Origin: Tractidigestivibacter scatoligenes
GTDB lineage: Bacteria; Actinomycetota; Coriobacteriia; Coriobacteriales; Atopobiaceae
Direction: 5' to 3'
Length of the DNA: 64,000 nt
NCBI RefSeq assembly: GCF_001494635.1
Contig: NZ_LOJF01000010.1
Coordinates: 62,001-126,000, forward strand
In this document: in pieces, positions 49,465-59,496 of the stretch
Layout: every line of letters begins with the position of its first letter
Position numbering within the stretch: the stretch's first letter is position 1
Notes under the pieces: generated by a model
The model's database searches: none
The model's input: the letters and a program-made list of their open reading frames with translations, nothing else
Told to the model about the DNA's origin: nothing
Position numbers and translations under genes: made by a program

Positions 49465-50841
49465 GTGGACAAAAACTCCAGCATCTGCATTGTTGGCGGC
49501 GGCCCCGCGGGACTTTCGCTGGCCATGTACCTTGAGAAGAACGGCTACAACAACTACCGCATCTTCGAGCGCGCAGACCACGTGGGCGGCAAGGCATTCT
49601 CGCCGCTCATGAAGGTCAAGAACGCCAACGGCGACTGGGAAGACCGCACCATCGAGATGGGCGCGGTCATGGGGTGCGACACCTACTTTGCCGTCCACGA
49701 GTGCGAGGAGTTCGGCGGCACCACGCACGAAGATGGTCCCAAGATGGGCCGCAAGTTCATGAACACCGACGGCACGCCGCTCAAGTCCAAGAAGATTGAC
49801 CTTCTCAAGAAGGTCATGAAGATGAACAAGCTGTCGCGCCTGCTCGACAAGAAGTACAAGGGCTATGACGTCAATGGCCACCGCGGCGTTGCGCAGGGTC
49901 GCTACGAGGGCCCGTGCCCCTCACCGGAGCTCAAGCTCGCGCACATCGAGGGCGAGAACCCCAACCTCAAGGACCTTTCGATGCCGTTCTCGGAGTTCCT
50001 CAAGAAGAATGGCTGCGAGGACGCCGAGCTGGTCTGGAAGGGCCCCTTCACCTCGTTTGGCTACGGCTACTTTGACGAGATTCCCGCAGCTTACGTCCTC
50101 AAGTATCTGGACGCCTTCACCGTAAGGCAGTTCCTCTCCACCGGCAAGCTCTGGACCTGGAAGAACGGCACCCAGTCCATCTGGCAGGGCGTGAACGACC
50201 ACCTCAAGCACCCGGCCGAGCTCAACAGCACCATCACGGCCATTCGCCGCACGCCCGAGAAGGTCTACGTCACCGTGAATGGCGGCGAGGAGCAGGCCTT
50301 CGACAAGCTGGTCATCTGCACGCCGCTCGAGCTCTTCCTGGAGTACGGCGACGCCAACCAGGCCGAGCATGAGCTCTTCTCCAAGATTGTGCACAAGGAG
50401 TACTTCACGATGGCCGTGCGCACGGAGGAGGAGAAGGCGCCCGAGATCTCGTACTACTACTTCGACAACATGACGCCCGAGACCCGCGGCCACCTCATGG
50501 TCTTCTACCACCGCTGGCCGGACGCCGGCCCGCAGCCGCTGGTCACCTTCACGCTGCGCAACCACGAGGGCATGGAGGACGTGCCGTTTGACGAGGCACG
50601 CGACACCACGCTTGCCGACATGGCAAAGTCCGGCCTGCCGGTGACCAAGACTGAGCGCATCGACGACTGGTACTACTTCCCACACGTGAGCTCGAAGGAC
50701 TACGCGGATGGCTGGTACGACAAGGTCGAGGCCATGCAGGGCGAGAACAACACCTTCTACGCCGGCGAGGTCATGGCCTTTGGCGACATGGAGGAGACGG
50801 CTGAGTACTCTCGCGACCTGGTGAGAAGGTTCTTCTCATAG
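49465..50841 (+). CDS. FAD-dependent oxidoreductase (amine oxidase-like)
   Basis: A 458-residue flavoprotein. The FAD-binding motif is CIVGGGPAGLSLAMYLEKNGY, followed by the second conserved part DHVGGKAFS, typical of the amine oxidase/protoporphyrinogen oxidase-like family. DKLVICTPLELFLEY and the closing NNTFYAGEVMAFGDMEETAEYSRDLV match the C-terminal FAD contact. GTG 49465 is taken as start, with AAAGGTGGG at 49453-49461; an in-frame TTG lies at 49429. The substrate is unknown. A strong terminator follows. Confidence 0.8.
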   Translation: MDKNSSICIVGGGPAGLSLAMYLEKNGYNNYRIFERADHVGGKAFSPLMKVKNANGDWEDRTIEMGAVMGCDTYFAVHECEEFGGTTHEDGPKMGRKFMNTDGTPLKSKKIDLLKKVMKMNKLSRLLDKKYKGYDVNGHRGVAQGRYEGPCPSPELKLAHIEGENPNLKDLSMPFSEFLKKNGCEDAELVWKGPFTSFGYGYFDEIPAAYVLKYLDAFTVRQFLSTGKLWTWKNGTQSIWQGVNDHLKHPAELNSTITAIRRTPEKVYVTVNGGEEQAFDKLVICTPLELFLEYGDANQAEHELFSKIVHKEYFTMAVRTEEEKAPEISYYYFDNMTPETRGHLMVFYHRWPDAGPQPLVTFTLRNHEGMEDVPFDEARDTTLADMAKSGLPVTKTERIDDWYYFPHVSSKDYADGWYDKVEAMQGENNTFYAGEVMAFGDMEETAEYSRDLVRRFFS

Positions 50842-50865
50842 GGTACGCTGGGTGAGTGCAACGCG

Positions 50866-50903
50866 GCGGCGCCGGGGTCCATTGGGGCCTCGGCGCCGCT
50901 TTT
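50866..50903 (+). terminator. Rho-independent terminator
   Basis: GCGGCGCCG (50866-50874) pairs with CGGCGCCGC (50891-50899) and is followed by TTTT. Confidence 0.85.
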
Positions 50904-51076
50904 CGTAGGGGTTCATGGGCGCGAGGTTCTCGTCATGCGTGTTCTCCGGTGCTTCTCGGCACGCGAATTACGCACGGTCGAGCGCAGTGCGGACAAAAGC
51001 CCAGCACTACACAAAGCTGAATCGCGACCATGCGTAGTTCGGCGGGAGAGAAGAGGCCCGGCGGTTGCGGAGGCCC

Positions 51077-52236
51077 CTACCCGCGGCTCTGGGCAGTGCC
51101 GTCGCACCACGTGGCGTAGGTCACTGCTGACGCAATACCCATCGCAAGCAGGTCAGATATCCCTGCGTTCACGGTGTTGAGCACGCCGCCGCCTACGTAG
51201 CCCAGAATCGAGAGGAAGCTTGACGATCCCATGATGTAGGCCGTCACGTGCGTGGTGCCCGCCCAGACCCCGCCGACAAATCCGCCCACGGCAAGGCCGA
51301 TGAGCGGCCGGCGGTAGCGAAGGCCCAGCCCGTACAGCGCCGGCTCCGTGACGCCTCCCACAATGCTCGAGACAAAGTAGCCCAGCGCCTCTCCGCCCTC
51401 CGTGGTGCCGCGTAGCCGCAGGAAGCCGCCAAGTGCCATGCCAAATGCCGCCCAGATGGCGACGCCTGCTCCCACCAGCACAAACGAGTCCGTCCCCACG
51501 GCGAGCATGTTGGCAAGCCCAAGCGCAAGCAAGAGCGAGCGCATCCCGGCTATGACGAGAAGCTCCCAGCTGGCCGCGATGATACCCACGCCCAGCACCG
51601 TGACCAGCCCGCCCTGGTCGCCCAGCGAGAAGAGCGCCGCCCCCAGTGCGTTTCCACACCAGGAGCGCAGGGGGCCCAGCGCGCAGAGCGCGGCGGGCAG
51701 CGTTATGGCCATCGCCAGCAGCGGCGCGAACATGGGGGCAAGGACCTTGGGGAGCACCTTGCGCAGGTGGACCTCAAGCACCGCGAGAAGTGCGGCGGAC
51801 ATTACGATTGGAAGCACTGTGCGGCTGTAGTCAACGGGCGTGCAGGGGATGCCGTACACAGCGAACGCGGCGCCGTCGCCCGCAAGCTGGGCAAAGCGGG
51901 CACCATCATGATGCCGCCGACCAAAGACCCCAGCACGGGCGTGCCGCCGAGCTTCTCGGCGCACGAGTATCCCAGGTAGATGGGCATGAAGTAGAACCCG
52001 GCGTCGTAGACCATGCCGAGAAGCGCGTAGAGGTTGTCCGTCTCGTCAACAAGGCTCAGCATGGAGGGGCCAATCAGCGTCTGCGCGGTCTTGAACATGC
52101 CGCAGACGAGAAGCACGGGGGTCATCTTGACCATGGCGCCAGAGAGGTAGTCCAGTGCCGCCTTGCGCGCTTGGCGGATTGGTCTGCGCGCGGGAGCTGC
52201 TGGGGAAGGTGCCGTGGGCTGTTCGGTTTCACTCAT
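51077..52236 (-). pseudogene. PTS enzyme IIC (glucose/beta-glucoside class), frameshifted
   Basis: Two reading frames together make one sugar permease domain. The first runs from ATG 52236 (LDYLSGAMVKMTPVLLVCGMFKTAQTLIG, GYSCAEKLGGTPVLGSLVGGIMMVPA) and the second carries on from FAQLAGDGAAFAVYGIPCTPVDYSRTVLPIV to SIVGGVTEPALYGLGLRYRRPL and the end at 51077. The join near 51896 needs one extra base in GCCCGCTTTGCCC. There is no IIB or IIA domain. It is either a recent pseudogene or a sequencing error; both halves are otherwise intact. Confidence 0.8.
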
Positions 52237-52365
52237 GCGCGCCCGCATTCACTCGTAGAGAGTAATAACGGACACAATATACGCAATGTGTTGGGTGAGC
52301 GACCGCCGGCATGCTTTCCGCTCCTGCAGTACCATACGATGCAGCAGCAAGAAAGGGGTCCAAAC

Positions 52366-54909
52366 ATGTCTCGCAGCAACTCCGCTCCGCGCGCCATCGA
52401 GGTGCGTGGTGCGCGCGTGCACAACCTCAAGAACGTTGACGTATCCGTGCCGCTTGGAGAGCTTGTGGGCATCGCCGGGGTCTCTGGCTCCGGCAAGTCG
52501 AGCCTGGCGCTAGGCGTACTCTACGCTGAGGGCAGTCGCCGCTACCTCGAGGCGCTTTCGACCTACACGCGCCGCCGCCTCACGCAGTCCGCCCGCGCCG
52601 ACGTCGACCTGGTCGAGCACGTGCCCGCCGCCCTCGCGCTGCGGCAGCGCCCTGGTGTGCCCGGCGTGCGCTCGACCTTTGGCACCTCGACCGAGCTCCT
52701 GAACGGTCTGCGGCTGCTCTTCTCGCGCGTTGGCTCGTATACCTGCCCAAACGGCCACCGCTGCCCACCCACCATGAGCGTGGCGCTCGAGCAACCCATC
52801 GTGTGCCCCGTCTGCGGCGAGAAGTTCTTTGGCCGCGGCGCCGAGGATCTAGCCTTCAATTCGACGGGTGCCTGCCCTACCTGCGGCGGGACGGGCGTGT
52901 CTCGCGTGGTCGACGAGTCCACGCTCGTGCCAGACGAGAGCCTGAGCATTGACCAGGGGGCAGTGAAGCCCTGGGGAAGCCTCATGTGGAGCCTCATGGC
53001 GGACATCGCTCGGGACTCGGGGGTTCGCACGGACGTCCCCTTCCGCGACCTCACGCCCAAGGAGCGCGAGTTTGTCCTGCATGGCCCCGCCGAGAAGCAC
53101 CACCTTCTCTACCACAACGAGAAGACCAATACCGCAGGCGAGATGGACTTCACCTACTACAGTGCCGTCTACTCCGTGGAGAACGCGCTCGCCCGCGTGA
53201 AGGACGAGAAGGGCATGAAGCGCGTTGCCAAGTTCCTGCGCGAGGGGCCGTGCCCGGACTGCCATGGTACGCGCCTCTCGGCCGCGGCGAGAGACCCGCA
53301 GGTACGTGGCATCAACCTGGCCGAGGCCACGGCGATGACGCTGGACGAGCTTGCGGCATGGCTGCCCGGCGTGGCCGCTACGCTGCCGGCCGAGGTCGCG
53401 CCCATGGCCGAGCAGATCGTGGCATCCATGGCCGAGCCCATCGCGCGCCTGCGCCAGCTGGGCCTGGGCTACCTGGCACTCGACCGCGCCAGCTCCACGC
53501 TCTCCAACGGCGAGCGCCAGCGCGTGCAGCTTGCCCGTGCCGTGCGCAACCGCACGACGGGCGTGCTCTACGTGCTTGACGAGCCATCCATCGGCCTGCA
53601 TCCCTCGAACGTCGAGGGGCTTCTCGGCGTGGTGGACGACCTTCTCGCCGACGGTAACTCCGTTGTGGTGGTCGACCACGACGTGCGGGTGCTGCGCCAT
53701 GCGGACCACCTCATCGAGGTGGGGCCGGGCTCGGGCAAGAACGGCGGCACCATCATCTGCCAGGGAAGCGTCTGCGAGGTCGAGAAGGACGGGGCCTCTC
53801 GCATAGCGCCTTTCCTCTCTGGCGATCGCGTGATTCGCACCCGGCAGCGCGCCGAGAGTAGCACCATGTTTGACCTGGGGCGCATTCACCTTGAGACCGG
53901 GCAGATCCACACCGTGCGGCCGCTCTCCGTGGACGTGCCGCAGGGTCGGATGGTGGCTGTGACCGGCGTCTCTGGCTCCGGCAAGACGACGATGGTGCTC
54001 GAGAGCCTGGTGCCGGCGCTTAGGGCGGGCATCGAGGGCGAGGCTCTGCCCGCGCACGTGCGCACCTGCGAGGCGCCCGGCATCCGGCGCGTGTGCCTCA
54101 TCGACTCCACGCCCATCGGCGCAAACGTTCGCTCGACGGTGGCCACGTACTCCGGCGTGATGGATGACCTGCGGCGCGCCTTTGCGCAGACCACCGACGC
54201 CAAGGCCCGCGGCCTTCATGCGGGGGACTTCTCGTACAACACGGGGTCGTTGAGGTGCCCCACCTGCGACGGAACCGGAACCATATCGCTCGACGTGCAG
54301 TTTCTCCCCGATGTCGAGATTGACTGCCCAGACTGCCACGGCTCTCGCTATGCGCAGGCGGCATGGGAGGTCCGCCGGCACACCACGCGGGGTGCAAGTG
54401 GCGAGAAGGGCGACTATGTGAGCCTGCCGCAGCTCATGGAGATGACCGTGGACGAGGCGCTGGGGCGGCTTGGTCGGCTGCACCGCGTGGCAGCCAAGCT
54501 GCAGACGCTCTCGGACATTGGCCTGGGCTACCTCACGCTGGGCGAGGCCACGCCGGCGCTCTCCGGCGGCGAGGCGCAGCGCCTCAAGCTCTCGAGCGAG
54601 ATTGACCGCAGCCAGGAGGGCACGCTCTTCGTCTTTGACGAGCCCACGATTGGTCTGCATCCGCTGGACGTGGAGGTGCTTCTCGGCGTGCTGCAGGGGT
54701 TGGTGGAGCATGGCGCCACCGTGGTGGTGATCGAGCACGACCTGGACATGATCGCCAACGCCGACTACGTGATCGACATGGGGCCGGGTGGCGGTGAGGC
54801 TGGCGGGCGCATCGTGTGCGCCGGCACGCCGGAGGACGTGGCCGTGTGCGAGGCCTCGGTGACGGGGCGGTACCTGGCCGAGGAGCTGGGGGCGTCTTCT
54901 CGTAGTTGA
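52366..54909 (+). CDS. UvrA2-type ABC ATPase (excinuclease UvrA paralogue)
   Basis: An 847-residue UvrA-like protein. Walker A motifs are GVSGSGKSS and GVSGSGKTT; signatures are LSNGERQRVQLA and LSGGEAQRLKLS; Walker B sequences are VLDEPSIGLHP and FDEPTIGLHP. Zinc-finger cysteines are kept (CPVCG, CPTCGGTG, CPTCDGTG, CPDCHG). Compared with housekeeping UvrA (about 940-950 residues), the section after the first Walker motif that binds UvrB is missing: the chain goes from LLFSRVGSYTCPNGH almost straight to the zinc module. That is the mark of UvrA2 forms linked to DNA-damage or drug tolerance. ATG 52366 has GAAAGGGG upstream. Confidence 0.9.
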   Translation: MSRSNSAPRAIEVRGARVHNLKNVDVSVPLGELVGIAGVSGSGKSSLALGVLYAEGSRRYLEALSTYTRRRLTQSARADVDLVEHVPAALALRQRPGVPGVRSTFGTSTELLNGLRLLFSRVGSYTCPNGHRCPPTMSVALEQPIVCPVCGEKFFGRGAEDLAFNSTGACPTCGGTGVSRVVDESTLVPDESLSIDQGAVKPWGSLMWSLMADIARDSGVRTDVPFRDLTPKEREFVLHGPAEKHHLLYHNEKTNTAGEMDFTYYSAVYSVENALARVKDEKGMKRVAKFLREGPCPDCHGTRLSAAARDPQVRGINLAEATAMTLDELAAWLPGVAATLPAEVAPMAEQIVASMAEPIARLRQLGLGYLALDRASSTLSNGERQRVQLARAVRNRTTGVLYVLDEPSIGLHPSNVEGLLGVVDDLLADGNSVVVVDHDVRVLRHADHLIEVGPGSGKNGGTIICQGSVCEVEKDGASRIAPFLSGDRVIRTRQRAESSTMFDLGRIHLETGQIHTVRPLSVDVPQGRMVAVTGVSGSGKTTMVLESLVPALRAGIEGEALPAHVRTCEAPGIRRVCLIDSTPIGANVRSTVATYSGVMDDLRRAFAQTTDAKARGLHAGDFSYNTGSLRCPTCDGTGTISLDVQFLPDVEIDCPDCHGSRYAQAAWEVRRHTTRGASGEKGDYVSLPQLMEMTVDEALGRLGRLHRVAAKLQTLSDIGLGYLTLGEATPALSGGEAQRLKLSSEIDRSQEGTLFVFDEPTIGLHPLDVEVLLGVLQGLVEHGATVVVIEHDLDMIANADYVIDMGPGGGEAGGRIVCAGTPEDVAVCEASVTGRYLAEELGASSRS

Positions 54910-54925
54910 GTGCGCACCCGCACGA

Positions 54926-55074
54926 TACACATTCGAGACGCGATTGTGTATCGACCTGCGCGCGATACACGTTCGCACCCGAATCTGTAGCGGGGTTGGC
55001 CTGCCGCGGATACACGTTCGCGCCCGAATCTGTGACGCGCGCAGGATGCAACACATTCGGGCAACGAATCTGTA
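54926..55074. repeat. Array of four palindromes with 15-nt linkers, copy E
   Basis: Units lie at 54926-54950, 54966-54989, 55011-55034 and 55050-55074, mostly TACAC-A/G-TTCG-N4-CGAAT-C-TGT. Linkers 1-2 and 3-4 are exactly 15 nt, the first TCGACCTGCGCGCGA being the inverse of the linker in copy D; linker 2-3 is 21 nt. The array fills most of the 292-nt gap between the UvrA2 and GH2 genes. Confidence 0.85.
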
Positions 55075-55201
55075 GCGGCCGCCGGCGAGAAGCGCGTGCT
55101 GTCGCCGGTCGCGGAGGCGCTACGGACGTAAGCGGCATTGCTGCTAAACTCTCCGCAGGTATAGGGCACCCGGTACGTGGCCAACCCAGGACGGAGGGGC
55201 T

Positions 55202-57028
55202 ATGGACATCCGGCGCATGCTTGCGGGCAGGCTTCGCACGCACGAGCGGCAAGACCCGCTGCCCCTCTGGACACCTTGGGGAGAAGAACTGCGCGCTGGC
55301 GACAAAGACGCGCCGACCACCCACCCACACCCCCAGTTTGCCCGCGATGCGTGGGGGAGCCTCAACGGCTGGTGGGAGTGCGCGTTTGCCTCCAACCCCG
55401 GCGGGTCCACGCCGGAGCGCACTGCTGCCGTTCCCGCGGCGTTCCCCCTGCGCATCCGCGTGCCCTTCTCGCCGGAGGCCCCGCTCTCTGGCGTGGGACG
55501 CCAGCTCAAGCCGGACGAGCTGTTGTGGTATCGGCGCACGTTCGAAGCTCCTGCGCTTGGGGCCGGCGAGCGGCTGCTTCTCCACTTTGACGCCGTGGAC
55601 TACGCCTGCGTCTGCTACGTGAACGGACGCCTGGCAGGCTCGCATGCCGGCGGCTACCTGCCCTTCTCGTTCGACGTGACAGACCTTCTACTGCCTGGCG
55701 AGAAAAACGAGCTTGCCCTATGCGTTCGCGACCCCAGCGACACCGAGCCGCATCCGCGCGGCAAGCAGCTGCTTCAGTGCGGGACCATCTGGTACACCGC
55801 GCAGAGCGGCATCTGGCAGGACGTGTGGTGGGAGTGCGTGCCTGAGAACCGTGTGGAGGAGCTGCTTGTCGACGCCAGCCCGGATGCCGGCGACGTCACG
55901 GTGTGCGCGCGAGTTGTGCGGCCGGGCGAGGAGCTGCGCGTGTCGCTCCTCTCGGCAGAGGGTGCGCTGCTTGCTCGCGGTGCGGCGGTGACGGCCGAGA
56001 AGAGCGTGGCCGTGCACATTCCCGTCGAGGCGCCGCACCTGTGGAGCCCGGAAGACCCCTATCTTTACGGTCTGCGCATCGAGTACGGTGCGGACGTGGT
56101 GACGAGCTACTGCGCCTTTCGTGCTGTTTCCGTAGAGCCGGACGCCGAAGGCGTGCCGCGCTTCTGCCTCAACCACCAGCCGCTCTTCCTGCGAGGCCTT
56201 CTGGACCAAGGCTACTGGTCGGATGGCCTTCTCACGGCGCCCTCGGCAGGCGCGCTGGAAGCAGACATCAAGGCTGCAAGGGACCTTGGCTTTAACATGC
56301 TGCGCAAGCACATCAAAGTTGAGCAGGACCGCTGGTATTGGCTCTGCGACCGCTTGGGCATGCTTGTCTGGCAGGATATGGTGAGCGGGGGCACGGCTCC
56401 CTACAACATGTGGCAGGTCAACCAGAAGCCCACGATTTCACGCTTTGCCTGCGGACACTTCCGCGACGATACCGCCGCACACCAGGTACGCCTCTCCTCG
56501 GCAGACCCTGTCTTCCAAGAGGAGTGGACGCGAGACTGCGAGGGCACGGTTCGCTACCTGCGCAATCACCCCAGCATTGTGACGTGGGTCCTCTTCAACG
56601 AGGGCTGGGGGCAGTTCAACGCGCGCGATGCCGTTTGCCGCGTGCGTGCGATCGACCCCACGAGGCCCATAGACGCCACCAGCGGTTGGTTTGACCAGGG
56701 CTGCGGTGACTTTGCAAGCGAGCACAACTACTTCCGTAAGCTTCGCGTGCACCTGTCGCGCGGCTCCTCTCGCGCCTTTGTGATCTCTGAGTTTGGCGGG
56801 CTTACCTGGTACGTTGAGGGTCACAGCTCTTTTCTGGAGCCGTATGGCTACGCCGGGTTTGCTAGCCAGGGGGAGTGGCGTCGCGCGGTGCGGGCGCTTC
56901 TCGACGAGGCAAACGCGCTCGAGGCAAAGGGGCTTGCCGGCTACGTGTACACGCAGCTCTCGGACGTGGAGGAGGAGACCAACGGCCTTCTCAGCTTTGA
57001 TCGCCAGGTGAACAAGCTGCTGCCGTAG
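55202..57028 (+). CDS. Glycoside hydrolase family 2 (beta-galactosidase-like)
   Basis: A 608-residue retaining glycosidase. The N-terminal sugar-binding domain has LNGWWECAFA, WYRRTFE and LHFDAVDYACVCYVNG; a beta-sandwich follows; and the catalytic barrel has the acid/base Glu467 in LFNEGWGQFN and the nucleophile Glu530 in ISEFGGLTW. There is no signal peptide, so it acts on imported sugars. The substrate may be a beta-galactoside, glucuronide or mannoside. ATG 55202 has GGAGGGG just before it. Confidence 0.88.
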   Translation: MDIRRMLAGRLRTHERQDPLPLWTPWGEELRAGDKDAPTTHPHPQFARDAWGSLNGWWECAFASNPGGSTPERTAAVPAAFPLRIRVPFSPEAPLSGVGRQLKPDELLWYRRTFEAPALGAGERLLLHFDAVDYACVCYVNGRLAGSHAGGYLPFSFDVTDLLLPGEKNELALCVRDPSDTEPHPRGKQLLQCGTIWYTAQSGIWQDVWWECVPENRVEELLVDASPDAGDVTVCARVVRPGEELRVSLLSAEGALLARGAAVTAEKSVAVHIPVEAPHLWSPEDPYLYGLRIEYGADVVTSYCAFRAVSVEPDAEGVPRFCLNHQPLFLRGLLDQGYWSDGLLTAPSAGALEADIKAARDLGFNMLRKHIKVEQDRWYWLCDRLGMLVWQDMVSGGTAPYNMWQVNQKPTISRFACGHFRDDTAAHQVRLSSADPVFQEEWTRDCEGTVRYLRNHPSIVTWVLFNEGWGQFNARDAVCRVRAIDPTRPIDATSGWFDQGCGDFASEHNYFRKLRVHLSRGSSRAFVISEFGGLTWYVEGHSSFLEPYGYAGFASQGEWRRAVRALLDEANALEAKGLAGYVYTQLSDVEEETNGLLSFDRQVNKLLP

Positions 57029-57051
57029 ACGGCAGGTTGCCTCACGCGCGT

Positions 57052-57117
57052 TGTTGAGAAGAAATTCGCCAGAATGGCGCCCCCAGGCGGCCAAAAACAT
57101 CGTATTAGTTCTCAACA
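57052..57117. repeat. Inverted repeat between convergent genes
   Basis: TGTTGAGAA (57052-57060) and TTCTCAACA (57109-57117) are perfect 9-bp arms 48 nt apart, lying just after the GH2 stop and before the pflB terminator. Confidence 0.55.
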
Positions 57118-57142
57118 GCACCCAATGAGGCCCGGACCGCTC

Positions 57143-57180
57143 GATATAGAAAGAGGGACGGCCGCCAGGCAGCCGTCCCC
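57143..57180 (-). terminator. Terminator of pflB
   Basis: On the minus strand GGGACGG (57179-57173) pairs with CCGTCCC (57161-57155) around a GC-rich loop, followed by TCTTTCTAT. Confidence 0.8.
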
Positions 57181-57207
57181 CGTACGTGCGTCTTTCTTGC
57201 AAGCACC

Positions 57208-59478
57208 CTACATGTGGTCGTGGCAGGTGCGCGCAATGACGTCGAGCTGCTGCTCGCGCGTGAGGTCGATGAACTTCACGGCATAGCCGGAGACGCGAAT
57301 CGTGAAGTTGGCATACTCGGGCTTCTCGGGATGCTCCATCGCGTCCTTGAGCTTCTCGACGCCAAACACGTTGACGTTCAAGTGGTGCGCGCCGTTGGCA
57401 AAGTAGCCGTCAAGCACGTTGACCAGGTTGCTCACGCGCTGCGTCTCGTCGGTGCCAAGCGCGCCGGGGTTGATGGTCTGCGTGTTGGAGATGCCGTCCA
57501 GGGCGTACTCGTAGGGCAGCTTCGCCACGGAGTTAAGGCTTGCGAGCAGGCCGTTCTTCTCGGCGCCGTAGCTGGGGTTTGCGCCGGGCGAGAAGGGCGT
57601 GTAGGCCGGGCGGCCGTCAGGCAGGGCGCCGGTGGCCTTGCCGTACACCACGTTGGACGTGATGGTGAGGATGGACGTCGTGGCCTCGGAGTTGCGGTAG
57701 GTGTGGTGCTTCTTGATCTTGGTCATGAAGGTCTTGAGCAGCCACACGGCGATGTCGTCGGCGCGGTCGTCGTCGTTGCCGTAGCGGGGGAAGTCCCCCT
57801 CGGGCACGTAGTCGACTACCAGGCCAGACTCGTCGCGCACGGTGCGAACGCGGGCGTACTTGATGGCCGAGAGCGAGTCGACCACGTGGCTGAAGCCCGC
57901 GATGCCGGTGGCGAAGGTGCGGCGCACGTCAGTGTCGATGAGGGCCATCTCGGCGGCCTCGTAGTAGTACTTGTCGTGCATGTACTGGATGAGGTCGAGG
58001 ATGTTCACGTACAGGCCTGCCAGCCAGTCCATCATGATGTCGAACTTGTGCATGACCTCGTCGTAGTCGAGGTACTCGCTCGTGATGGGGGCGAGCTCGG
58101 GGCCAACCTGCATGTGGTTGCCCTGCTTGTCGGTGTACTTGAGGTCCTTGCCGCCGTTGATGGCGTAGTTCAGGCACTTGGCGAGGTTCGCGCGGGCGCC
58201 AAAGAACTGCATCTCCTTGCCGGTCTGGGTGGCCGAGACGCAGCAGCAGATGCTGTAGTCGTCGCCCCACACCGGGCGCATGACGTCGTCGTTCTCGTAC
58301 TGGATCGAGCTGGTGGTGATGGAGATCTTGGCCGCGTAGCGACGGAAGGCCTCGGGCAGGCGCTTGGAGTAGAGTACCGTGAGGTTGGGCTCGGGCGCGG
58401 GGCCCATGTTCTCAAGCGTGTGCAGGAAGCGGAAATCGTTTTTGGTCACCATGTGGCGGCCGTCCTGGCCGAGACCCGCCATCTCGAGCGTTGCCCACAC
58501 GGGATCGCCGGAGAACAGCTCGTTGTAGCTGGGGATGCGTGCGAACTTGACCATGCGGAACTTGAGGACCAGGTGGTCGATGAGCTCCTGCGCCTGCGTC
58601 TCGTCGAGCTTGCCGGCCTCGAGGTCGCGCTGGATGTAGATGTCCAGGAACGTGGAGATGCGGCCCACGGACATGGCGGCGCCGTTCTGAGTCTTGATGG
58701 CGGCCAGGTAGCCAAAGTAGAGCCACTGCACGGCCTCGTGCGCGTCGCGAGCGGGTTGCGAGATGTCGTAGCCGTAGAGCTTGGCCATCTCCTTCATGCC
58801 CTTGAGCGCGCGGATCTGCTCGGCAATCTCCTCGCGCAGGCGGATGACGTCGTCGGTCATGGTGCCGTCGCCGCAGTTGAGGAGGTCTTCCTGCTTCTTG
58901 GCGATGAGGAAGTCGATGCCGTAGAGCGCAACGCGGCGGTAGTCGCCCACAATCCGGCCGCGGCCGTAGGTGTCGGGCAGGCCGGTGATTACGTGGCTGT
59001 GGCGGGCAGCGCGCATCTCGGGGGTGTAGGCGTCAAAGACGGCCTGGTTGTGGGTCTTGCGATACTCGTTGAAGATCTGGTTGTACTTGGGGTTGATCTT
59101 GTAGCCGTAGCTCTCGGCCGCCTGCTGAGCCATCTTGATGCCGCCGTAGGGCATGAATGCGCGCTTGAGGGGCTTGTCGGTCTGCAGGCCAACGACCTTC
59201 TCCAGGTCCTTGAGCTCGGGGTCGATGTAGCCGGGGCCGTACGCAGTGAGGCCCGAGACGACCTCGGTCTCGCAGTCGAGAACACCGCCGTTTGCGCGCT
59301 CCTGCTTCTGGAGTTCCTGGACCTTGCCCCAGAGCTTGTCAGTGGCCTCGGTGGGGCCGGCGAGGAACGACTCGTCGCCGTCGTACTGGGTGTAGTTGCG
59401 CTGGATAAAGTCGCGGACGTTCACGTCGTCCGTCCAGTGACCCGCCGAGAAGCCCTGCCATTCCTCACGTAGTGCCAT
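57208..59478 (-). CDS. pflB: Pyruvate formate-lyase
   Basis: A 756-residue glycyl radical enzyme that splits pyruvate with CoA into acetyl-CoA and formate. The active-site cysteines are in [11 protein letters not shown] (Cys411-413), before the family stretch [15 protein letters not shown]. The radical glycine is Gly731 in [14 protein letters not shown], 25 residues from the end as expected. The gene starts 18 nt after the pflA stop in one pflA-pflB operon, the reverse of the E. coli order. Expression is probably controlled from the FNR site upstream of pflA. Confidence 0.97.
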   Translation of the reverse strand: MALREEWQGFSAGHWTDDVNVRDFIQRNYTQYDGDESFLAGPTEATDKLWGKVQELQKQERANGGVLDCETEVVSGLTAYGPGYIDPELKDLEKVVGLQTDKPLKRAFMPYGGIKMAQQAAESYGYKINPKYNQIFNEYRKTHNQAVFDAYTPEMRAARHSHVITGLPDTYGRGRIVGDYRRVALYGIDFLIAKKQEDLLNCGDGTMTDDVIRLREEIAEQIRALKGMKEMAKLYGYDISQPARDAHEAVQWLYFGYLAAIKTQNGAAMSVGRISTFLDIYIQRDLEAGKLDETQAQELIDHLVLKFRMVKFARIPSYNELFSGDPVWATLEMAGLGQDGRHMVTKNDFRFLHTLENMGPAPEPNLTVLYSKRLPEAFRRYAAKISITTSSIQYENDDVMRPVWGDDYSICCCVSATQTGKEMQFFGARANLAKCLNYAINGGKDLKYTDKQGNHMQVGPELAPITSEYLDYDEVMHKFDIMMDWLAGLYVNILDLIQYMHDKYYYEAAEMALIDTDVRRTFATGIAGFSHVVDSLSAIKYARVRTVRDESGLVVDYVPEGDFPRYGNDDDRADDIAVWLLKTFMTKIKKHHTYRNSEATTSILTITSNVVYGKATGALPDGRPAYTPFSPGANPSYGAEKNGLLASLNSVAKLPYEYALDGISNTQTINPGALGTDETQRVSNLVNVLDGYFANGAHHLNVNVFGVEKLKDAMEHPEKPEYANFTIRVSGYAVKFIDLTREQQLDVIARTCHDHM

Positions 59479-59496
59479 GCGTTCCTCCTGTAGTTG

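Noticed and set aside
51646-52365. N-terminal extension of the UvrA2 protein
   Set aside because: The extension is antisense to the PTS IIC gene, and a good ribosome site precedes ATG 52366.
57214-59472. A 752-residue plus-strand reading frame
   Set aside because: It is a shadow of pflB on the opposite strand, composed mainly of Val, Gly, Leu, Asp and His with no domain.
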